Source: Parvibaculum sedimenti
GTDB lineage: Bacteria; Pseudomonadota; Alphaproteobacteria; Parvibaculales; Parvibaculaceae
Reading direction: 5' to 3'
Assembly (NCBI RefSeq): GCF_009184905.1
Contig: NZ_WESC01000007.1
Span: 62,001 to 126,000 of the forward strand
DNA: 64,000 nt
How positions within the stretch are numbered: position 1 is the stretch's first letter; each line of letters opens with the position of its first letter. Positions 57,820 through 64,000 of the stretch are shown here, in pieces. The notes under the pieces were generated by a model, which worked only from the letters and a program-made list of their open reading frames with translations, searched no databases and was not told where the DNA came from. Both the position numbers and the translations under genes were made by a program.

Positions 57820-58734
57820 ATGCTCGCCATTCTGAACTCGCTCGTTCCCATCTTCCTCGTCATCGCGCTCGGCTTCGTGATCCGGCGCAAGGGCTTTCCC
57901 GGCGAGGGTATCTGGCTGCCCCTCGACCAGCTCAACTACTATGTGCTGTTCCCGGCCCTGCTGCTGAACACGCTGGCGACCGCCGACCTGCGCAGCTTCG
58001 ACATCTGGCCCATGGCCTTCGCGCTCGCCTGCGGCATGTTCGCGATGGTCGGCGTGCTGATGCTCTCCAAGCGCCTCCTGCCGGTCTCCGGCCCCGAATT
58101 TTCGAGCATGTTCCAGGCCGCCGCCCGCTGGAACAGCTTCGTCGCGCTGGCCTCCATCGCTTCGCTCTATGGCAAGCAGGGCGTCACCATGGCCGCCGTC
58201 TCGGTCGCCGTGCTGGTGCCGCTGGCGAACATTCTCTCGGTAACGGTGCTGACGCGCTACGCCCTCAATCGCCGTGCGGAGCCGTTGGAACTCGCGAAGC
58301 TACTCGCGAAGAATCCGCTCATCCTCGCCTGCGCTGCCGGCATCTTCCTCAACGCGACGGGCATCGGCCTGCCCGGCCCCCTCGCCGTCACCGCGAAGAT
58401 CATCGGGGACGCCTCGCTGACGCTCGGCCTCATCGCCGTCGGCGCCGGGCTTCGCATCGGCCATGTCTTCGAGGCGAAATGGACCGTGCTCTATACGAGC
58501 GCCCTGAAGCTCCTCCTCATGCCCGCGATGATGATGGGCTTCTGCTTCCTCTTCGGCGTCACCGGCCTCCCCCGTCTCGTCGTCCTCATCTGCGCCGCCG
58601 TCCCCGGAGCAACGTCGTCCTACGTCCTCGCGCGCCAACTGGGCGGTCATATGGAACTGATGTCGAGCCTCATCACCGGCGGCACGGTGCTCGCAATCGT
58701 CACAATGCCGTTGATGCTGTGGGTGTTCGGGTAA
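57820..58734 (+). CDS. AEC-family transporter (auxin efflux carrier type)
   Basis: A 304-residue membrane protein with about ten helices. LVPIFLVIALGFVIRRKG and LNYYVLFPALLLNTLATADL at the start, ARWNSFVALASIASLYGKQG in the middle and PGATSSYVLARQLGGH near the end are AEC/MleP-family features. Characterised members export malate or other carboxylates. It follows the MFS gene by about 100 bases on the same strand and converges on an orphan gene across a palindromic repeat. Confidence 0.9.
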   Translation: MLAILNSLVPIFLVIALGFVIRRKGFPGEGIWLPLDQLNYYVLFPALLLNTLATADLRSFDIWPMAFALACGMFAMVGVLMLSKRLLPVSGPEFSSMFQAAARWNSFVALASIASLYGKQGVTMAAVSVAVLVPLANILSVTVLTRYALNRRAEPLELAKLLAKNPLILACAAGIFLNATGIGLPGPLAVTAKIIGDASLTLGLIAVGAGLRIGHVFEAKWTVLYTSALKLLLMPAMMMGFCFLFGVTGLPRLVVLICAAVPGATSSYVLARQLGGHMELMSSLITGGTVLAIVTMPLMLWVFG

Positions 58735-58749
58735 TCGCAAACCAATGCT

Positions 58750-58942
58750 GTCATCCCGGGACTAGCCCCGGAACCCAAAGACCGCCCGACATGACGCGGC
58801 GCCCATGGGGCCCGCAACAAGTGTCGGGACGACATATGTGTAATGAGCATCCCCACCAACCGTCATGCCGGACCCGATCCGGCATCCATCTTCCCTTCAA
58901 ACAACGCAGCAAAGATGGATCCCGGCTCGAGGCCGGGATGAC
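58750..58942. repeat. Palindromic intergenic repeat element
   Basis: A 193-base element bounded by the inverted ends GTCATCCCGG (58750-58759) and CCGGGATGAC (58933-58942). Inside, ATGCCGGA/TCCGGCAT (58865-58885) forms a stem and ATCCATCTT (58884-58892) pairs with AAGATGGAT (58912-58920). The GTCATnCCGG...ATCCA pattern resembles extragenic palindromes scattered in many alphaproteobacterial genomes. It occupies most of the 316-base gap between two convergent genes; the remaining bases 58943-59050 hold nothing recognised. Confidence 0.75.
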
Positions 58943-59050
58943 GAAGCTGAATGGACGCACTTCTGAAGATTACGAATAAATGGGAAGCAGCGTCACGCTC
59001 GTCAATAGGTCGTCTTTACCCGGACGAAATTTAGAACGGGGATAAGTCTT

Positions 59051-59506
59051 TTAGCAGCTTCGCTTTCTTTGAGCGAAGGATAGCGTTGGAAGAAACTTCG
59101 ACTGCAATATCTGGCCGTCCACCTGCTGCCCAAACCACTGTAGCGCTTCGCTATATTGCCGCTGATACCGTACCATATCTTTGAAGCTTTGAACTGCAGC
59201 CGCCTGCTTGCGCAATTCTGTAAGATACAAATTTGTCTTCTCGTCTAAAAGAAATGGAGCATCCTCAACGCCTAAATTGAATGTCCTCATCGCCTCAATT
59301 GAAACTTCCACCTTCGAAACCACCTCTCCAATAAGCGTCCGCGCGGCCACAAAAACTGCAAACCTCCGATCATAAAGATCGAAATCAAGCCTCCTTGACG
59401 AAATTCTCATCTGTTGCCAAGCCACCCATGAACCTATTACGGCAATGGTTGGCGTGGCCAAAGCCTGCATCCAAAGTACCCAATGAGGCAGCGTATCAGA
59501 ACCCAT
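59051..59506 (-). CDS. Hypothetical protein with one membrane segment
   Basis: A 151-residue protein that I do not recognise. One membrane segment (about 9-32) is followed by a helical, charged domain with likely coiled-coil parts (LDFDLYDRRFAVFVAART, KQAAAVQSFKDMVRYQRQY). The DNA is visibly less GC-rich than its neighbours, a sign of transfer. ATG 59506 has GGGAGG about seven bases upstream. It lies between a palindromic repeat and an acyl-CoA dehydrogenase gene. Confidence 0.7.
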   Translation of the reverse strand: MGSDTLPHWVLWMQALATPTIAVIGSWVAWQQMRISSRRLDFDLYDRRFAVFVAARTLIGEVVSKVEVSIEAMRTFNLGVEDAPFLLDEKTNLYLTELRKQAAAVQSFKDMVRYQRQYSEALQWFGQQVDGQILQSKFLPTLSFAQRKRSC

Positions 59507-59534
59507 TATGTTCCTCCCACTATTCTTGCAGTCC

Positions 59535-61211
59535 TCACCGCACCACTCGTGCCCGCTCCAAAATCGCGCGCTGATCGACACCCGCGGGAAGCGTCCCGTA
59601 AATATCGCCCCAGTCGCGGCCGAGCCGCGTCGCGCAATAAGCGTCCGACACATATTCCGGCGCATGGCGGATCAGGATCGCGCCGGCTTCGAGCTTCGCC
59701 ATCATCTCGACGATCTGGCGTGAGCGGCCTTCCAGTCCCGCGAGATCCGTGAACGCATCCTTCAGCGCATCGAGCGCGCCGTCAAAGGCGCGGTTTGCGC
59801 CGCGCGAGGTTTCGAGCTCGTCGATCACCACGTTCAGCGCATCGGGCTCGCGCGACAGCGCCCTGAGCACATCAAGGCACATGACATTGCCGGAGCCTTC
59901 CCAGATCGCATTGACCGGCATCTCGCGATAGATGCGGCCCGCAATCCCTTCCTCGACATAACCGTTGCCGCCCAGACACTCCATGGCCTCATAGGCAAGG
60001 TTCGGCGCGCGCTTGCAGACCCAGTATTTCGCTACCGGCGTCATGATGCGGCGGAAGGCCGCTTCCTGCTCGTTGCTCTCCGCACGGTCGAAGCTCCGCG
60101 CCACGCGGAATGACAGCGCCGTCGCCGCTTCCGTTTCGAGCGCGAGATCGGCCAGCACATTCGCCATCAGGGGCTGGTCGATCAGCTTCTTCTGGAACAC
60201 GGTGCGATAACTGCAATGATGCACCGCCTGCGCCACCGCCTGACGCATCATGCCCGCCGTCGCCACCGCGCAGTCGAGCCGCGTATAGGTCGCCATTTCA
60301 ATGATGTTGCGAACGCCGCGCCCTTCCTCGCCGATGAGCCATGCGCTCGCCGCCTGAAACTCCACTTCCGACGAGGCGTTGGAGCGGTTACCCACCTTCT
60401 CCTTCAACCTCTGTATACGGATCGGATTGACCTCTCCATCCGGCGTGAAACGCGGCATCAGGAAGCACGAGAGTCCACCCGGCGCCTGCGCGAGCACGAG
60501 AAACGCGTCGCACATGGGCGCGGAGAAAAACCACTTGTGGCCTGTAACGCGATATTCCGCGCCCGGCCCGCCCGCGCCCACAGGTTCGGCGACCGTCGTA
60601 TTCGCGCGCACATCCGTGCCGCCCTGCTTCTCCGTCATGCCCATGCCGAAGGTGACGCCGGTTTTCTCCTTTGCCGGAATGAAGCGTCCGTCATATTTCC
60701 GCGACAGGATGCGCGGCACCCATTCCTTGGCAAGGTCATGCTGGAAGAGCAGCGCCGGCACCGCCGCATTGGTCATGGTGATCGGACAGCCGTGCCCCGC
60801 CTCGATCTGGGTCATCATGTAGGTGCCCGCCAGCCGCGCCACCACCGCGCCGGGCTGCGGCTGCCCACCCGTCAGCAGATGCTCCCAGGGCGATCCCTGA
60901 AGCCCCTGCTCCACCGACAGCGCCATGAGCTGATGATAGGAAGGATGGAACTCCACCCTGTCGGTGCGATGGCCGAAACGGTCGAAGCTCTTCAGCACCG
61001 GCAGATAGGTATTGGCCTGACGCCCAAGGTCGATCACCTCCGCCGTCCCGAGCTTCGCGCCGAAGGCCGTCAGCGAGGCCGCGGCGTCGCCCGCGCCCTC
61101 CCGCTCCACCGTTTCGGCGAGCACACGGTCGGATGTAAAGAGGTTGTAGCCTTCCAGCGCGGGCGGCTGGTTGAAGACCTCATGCGTGGCAAAATTGCTG
61201 GGGCTGGTCAT
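59535..61211 (-). CDS. Acyl-CoA dehydrogenase, AidB-like
   Basis: A 558-residue flavoprotein of the acyl-CoA dehydrogenase superfamily, of the longer AidB type. The start [17 protein letters not shown], the [18 protein letters not shown] flavin/substrate block, [18 protein letters not shown] and the late [33 protein letters not shown] are family features. AidB in E. coli is linked to alkylation response; catalytic substrates are uncertain. ATG 61211 has GGAGG seven bases upstream. It is divergent from pyrB. Confidence 0.92.
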   Translation of the reverse strand: MTSPSNFATHEVFNQPPALEGYNLFTSDRVLAETVEREGAGDAAASLTAFGAKLGTAEVIDLGRQANTYLPVLKSFDRFGHRTDRVEFHPSYHQLMALSVEQGLQGSPWEHLLTGGQPQPGAVVARLAGTYMMTQIEAGHGCPITMTNAAVPALLFQHDLAKEWVPRILSRKYDGRFIPAKEKTGVTFGMGMTEKQGGTDVRANTTVAEPVGAGGPGAEYRVTGHKWFFSAPMCDAFLVLAQAPGGLSCFLMPRFTPDGEVNPIRIQRLKEKVGNRSNASSEVEFQAASAWLIGEEGRGVRNIIEMATYTRLDCAVATAGMMRQAVAQAVHHCSYRTVFQKKLIDQPLMANVLADLALETEAATALSFRVARSFDRAESNEQEAAFRRIMTPVAKYWVCKRAPNLAYEAMECLGGNGYVEEGIAGRIYREMPVNAIWEGSGNVMCLDVLRALSREPDALNVVIDELETSRGANRAFDGALDALKDAFTDLAGLEGRSRQIVEMMAKLEAGAILIRHAPEYVSDAYCATRLGRDWGDIYGTLPAGVDQRAILERARVVR

Positions 61212-61335
61212 ACGCATTCCTCCATTTCCGATCGGCCCGAAGCCTAGCATGGCCGCCGAAAACGGGGATAACTCACTTGCCGCACCCCTCGATACTTGCC
61301 GCATTCCGGAATCGGCCCTATACAATGCGGCTTTA

Positions 61336-62304
61336 ATGACCAGCGCGGAAAAACAGCTCCCCCCGATCTTTCCACACCGGCACCTGCTGGGGATCGAAGG
61401 GCTTTCTGCTGCCGACATCACAGCCCTTCTCGACCTCGCCGACACCTATGTCGAGCAGAACCGCCAGGTCGACAAGAAGGGCTCCGTCCTTCGCGGTCGC
61501 ACACAAATCAATCTCTTCTTCGAGGCCTCCACGCGCACGCAAAGCTCCTTCGAGCTGGCGGGCAAGCGTCTCGGCGCCGATGTCATGAACATGTCGGTCG
61601 GCTCGTCCTCGGTCAAAAAGGGCGAGACGCTGATCGACACCGCGGTCACGCTCAACGCGATGCACCCGGACCTCATCATCATCCGCCATGCTTCTTCCGG
61701 CGCGGTCGAGCTTCTGTCGCAGAAAGTCTCCTGCTCGGTCGTGAATGCGGGCGACGGTGCCCATGAGCATCCGACGCAAGCGCTTCTCGACGCGCTTACC
61801 ATCCGCCGCCGCAAGGGCCGCATCGAAGGTCTCACCGTCGCGATCTGCGGCGACATCCTGCATAGCCGCGTCGCGCGTTCGAACATCCTGCTTCTCGGCG
61901 CCATGGGCGCGCGCGTCCGCGTCATCGCGCCGCCCACGCTTCTGCCCAGGGGTATTGACCGTTTCGGCGTCGAGGTTTTCCACGACATGCGAAAGGGTCT
62001 CGAAGGCTGCGACATTGTAATGATGCTGCGCCTCCAGCTCGAACGCATGTCGGGTTCCTACGTGCCCTCGCAGCGCGAGTACTTCCACTATTTCGGCCTC
62101 GACTACGAAAAGCTCGGCCATGCGAAGCCCGACGCGCTGGTCATGCATCCCGGCCCGATGAATCGCGGCGTCGAGATCGACAGCGCCGTTGCCGACGACA
62201 TCAACCGCAGCGTTATCCGCGAGCAGGTCGAGATGGGCGTTGCGGTCCGCATGGCGGTTCTCGATGCGCTTGCCCGCAATCTGCCGAACGAGTTGCGCAT
62301 ATGA
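61336..62304 (+). CDS. pyrB: Aspartate carbamoyltransferase catalytic subunit
   Basis: A 322-residue enzyme that makes N-carbamoyl-aspartate, the committed step of pyrimidine synthesis. The carbamoyl-phosphate loop [57 protein letters not shown] and [14 protein letters not shown] are intact. No pyrI regulatory gene follows; instead a PyrC-like gene overlaps by four bases. ATG 61336 is the best start. Confidence 0.96.
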   Translation: MTSAEKQLPPIFPHRHLLGIEGLSAADITALLDLADTYVEQNRQVDKKGSVLRGRTQINLFFEASTRTQSSFELAGKRLGADVMNMSVGSSSVKKGETLIDTAVTLNAMHPDLIIIRHASSGAVELLSQKVSCSVVNAGDGAHEHPTQALLDALTIRRRKGRIEGLTVAICGDILHSRVARSNILLLGAMGARVRVIAPPTLLPRGIDRFGVEVFHDMRKGLEGCDIVMMLRLQLERMSGSYVPSQREYFHYFGLDYEKLGHAKPDALVMHPGPMNRGVEIDSAVADDINRSVIREQVEMGVAVRMAVLDALARNLPNELRI

Positions 62305-63599
62305 GCCGCACAGCCTTCATCAATGCGCGACTGGTCGATCCGGCCTCCGGCCTCGACGTAAAGGGCAACCTGCTCGTCGCCGACGGCAAGATCGCCGATC
62401 TCGGCCCCGACCTTTTCAGCGACGGCATTCCAGACGGTGCGGAGATCGTCGATTGCCGCGGGCACATTCTGTCTCCCGGTCTCATCGATTGCCGCGTCTT
62501 CACCGGCGAACCCGGCGCAGAACATCGTGAAACACTGCGCACCGCGAGCCTTGCCGCCGCCGCTGGTGGCGTCACCACGCTCATCGTCATGCCGAACACG
62601 CATCCCGTGATCGACGATGTCGCGCTTGTCGATTTCATCGAGCGCCGCGCCCGCGACACCGGCATCGTGCATATCCATCCGATGGCGGCGCTGACCAAGG
62701 GCCTTGCCGGTGCCGAGATGACCGAGATCGGCCTCCTCAAGGAAGCCGGCGCCGTCGCCTTCACCGATGGCGACCGCGCCGTGGCCAACGCGCAGGTCAT
62801 GCGCCGCGCCATGTCTTATGCGGGCCTTTTCGGTGCGCTCATCGTCCAGCATGCCGAAGTGCCCGAGCTTGCGACCGGCGTGATGAACGATAGCGAGCTT
62901 GCCAGCCGTCTCGGCCTTTCCGGTATTCCGGCGATTGCCGAAACCATCATGATCGAGCGCGATCTGCGCCTTCTCGAAACGACCGGCGGTCGTTATCACG
63001 TCGCGCAGGTTTCCTGCGCGGCTTCCGTCGAGATCATCCGGCGCGCGCGCCATAACGGGCTCAACGTCACCTGCGGCGTCTCCGCCGCGCATCTCGCGCT
63101 CAACGAGAACGACATTCGCGGCTACCGCACCTTCTTCAAGGTCTCGCCACCGCTCCGTTCGGAGGAAGACCGCAAGGCGCTCGTTGCCGGTGTCGCCGAT
63201 GGCACCATCGACGTCATCGTCTCGGGCCACAATCCGCAGGACGCGGACGCGAAGCGCCATCCCTTCGCGGAGGCTTCCTTCGGAGCCATCGGTCTCGAAA
63301 CGCTCCTGCCCGCGAGCCTCGCCCTCGTTCATGATGGCGACGTGCCGCTCACCCGCCTTCTCGGTGCGCTGACCTTCGCGCCCGCAGACCTTCTCGGCCT
63401 CCAGACCGGTCGTCTGGCTGCCGGTCTTCCCGCCGATCTCGTCCTCATCGACATGGGGATGCCCTGGGTCGTAGAATCCGCCAGGCTGCGCTCGACATCC
63501 AAGAACACGCCTTTCGAGGATCGCCGCGTTCAGGGCCGCGCGCTGCGCACCATGGTCGGCGGACGCACGGTCTATATTCACGGGGACGGGGGACACTAA
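62301..63599 (+). CDS. pyrC: Dihydroorotase-like protein, probably non-catalytic partner of PyrB
   Basis: A 432-residue amidohydrolase-fold protein of the class found beside pyrB. In active dihydroorotases the first metal motif is DxHxH; here it reads [12 protein letters not shown] (Arg65 and Phe67 in place of the histidines). Later histidine positions are also changed ([21 protein letters not shown]). It therefore resembles the inactive PyrC' that holds PyrB dodecamers together in Pseudomonas. A true dihydroorotase would have to be encoded elsewhere. It overlaps pyrB by four bases and precedes plsY. Confidence 0.88.
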   Translation: MSRTAFINARLVDPASGLDVKGNLLVADGKIADLGPDLFSDGIPDGAEIVDCRGHILSPGLIDCRVFTGEPGAEHRETLRTASLAAAAGGVTTLIVMPNTHPVIDDVALVDFIERRARDTGIVHIHPMAALTKGLAGAEMTEIGLLKEAGAVAFTDGDRAVANAQVMRRAMSYAGLFGALIVQHAEVPELATGVMNDSELASRLGLSGIPAIAETIMIERDLRLLETTGGRYHVAQVSCAASVEIIRRARHNGLNVTCGVSAAHLALNENDIRGYRTFFKVSPPLRSEEDRKALVAGVADGTIDVIVSGHNPQDADAKRHPFAEASFGAIGLETLLPASLALVHDGDVPLTRLLGALTFAPADLLGLQTGRLAAGLPADLVLIDMGMPWVVESARLRSTSKNTPFEDRRVQGRALRTMVGGRTVYIHGDGGH

Positions 63600-63601
63600 T
63601 C

Positions 63602-64000
63602 ATGATCGAGGCATTGAACACGGCAGCGCCCTGGGTTCTGGCGGCGCTGGCCGTCGGCTATCTTCTTGGATCAATCCCGTTCGGATTGATCTTCACACGA
63701 ATGGCTGGGCTCGGCGACATCCGCGATATCGGCTCCGGCAATATCGGCGCGACCAACGCGCTGCGCACCGGCAATAAGTGGGTCGCGGGCGCCACCTTTC
63801 TCTGCGATGCGGGCAAAGGCGCCGCCGCCGTGCTGCTGGCGCGTCAGTTCGCGCCGGAAGCCATCGCGCCAGCATTGTCGCTATTCGCGGGCGCAGGCGC
63901 CGTCGTCGGCCATCTCTTCCCCATCTGGCTGAAGTTCAAGGGGGGCAAGGGCTTCTCGACCTTCATCGGCATCAACCTCGCGCTCTACTGGCCTGTTGTC
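63602..64000 (+). CDS. plsY: Glycerol-3-phosphate acyltransferase PlsY (partial, runs off the right edge)
   Basis: The first 133 residues of PlsY, the membrane enzyme that acylates glycerol 3-phosphate from acyl-phosphate to start phospholipid synthesis. [17 protein letters not shown], the catalytic loop [27 protein letters not shown] and [13 protein letters not shown] are the conserved motifs. It begins two bases after the pyrC stop, so it is in the same operon. The C-terminal part lies beyond the window. Confidence 0.95.
   Translation, partial: MIEALNTAAPWVLAALAVGYLLGSIPFGLIFTRMAGLGDIRDIGSGNIGATNALRTGNKWVAGATFLCDAGKGAAAVLLARQFAPEAIAPALSLFAGAGAVVGHLFPIWLKFKGGKGFSTFIGINLALYWPVV

Overview
The window is a high-GC chromosomal segment from an alphaproteobacterium. 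Supporting signs are a C4-pathway hemA (5-aminolevulinate synthase), a MucR/Ros-family regulator, an LdtR-like MarR regulator beside an L,D-transpeptidase, a single bifunctional Rel/Spo enzyme, and the conserved order rpoZ-rsh-pyrE-pdxJ-acpS-lepB-rnc-era-recO. The gene set fits a Parvibaculum-like member of the Hyphomicrobiales or a close relative; that placement is inference and was not searched. Almost all of the DNA is chromosomal housekeeping. I see no prophage, transposase, CRISPR array or rRNA operon.

Layout. 1-14 kb: nrdR/glyA, mucR, hemA, a GDPD, the ldt/ldtR pair, hemB, a 2OG-Fe(II) oxygenase, a shortened TetR protein, a PLP decarboxylase, a beta-hydroxyacid dehydrogenase, a TonB-like anchored protein, a MarR regulator and a flavin reductase. 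14-18 kb: motA-motB, an RDD protein, bpt and a BsuPI-like protein, ending in a bidirectional terminator. 18-30 kb: a long minus-strand block carrying folK, rpoZ, rsh, pyrE, DUF2062, pdxJ, acpS, lepB, rnc, era, recO and parC. 30-39 kb: NYN nuclease, family-5 UDG, a molybdopterin oxidoreductase, an EamA transporter, smpB-dapA, a lytic transglycosylase with a histone-like lysine-rich segment, a hydrolase, an orphan SAM methyltransferase and a TRIC channel. 39-52 kb: an RND efflux pair, envelope proteins, scpB, two sugar-transferase genes next to tRNA-Ser(GCU), tesB, two related GSTs and an Ala/Lys-repeat histone H1-like gene. 52-64 kb: gatC-gatA-gatB divergent from ruvX, an accessory stretch (MFS, AEC, palindromic repeat, orphan gene, acyl-CoA dehydrogenase), then pyrB-pyrC-plsY.

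The most interesting signal lies between the TRIC gene and the SAM methyltransferase on the minus strand (38525-38707). It has every part of a ribosome-mediated transcription attenuator: a -35/-10 pair with a 17-base spacer, a Shine-Dalgarno, a 14-codon leader peptide with two adjacent Trp codons just before its stop, alternative pairings (1:2, 2:3, 3:4), and a GC hairpin followed by a T-run. The gene it would control is a methyltransferase of unknown function rather than a tryptophan biosynthesis gene.

Other points of note are a MucR protein that lacks both zinc-binding histidines, a PyrC homologue without the metal-binding HxH motif next to pyrB (a likely non-catalytic pseudo-dihydroorotase), a TetR protein that looks internally deleted but keeps a palindrome upstream, and an intrinsic terminator between rpoZ and rsh.
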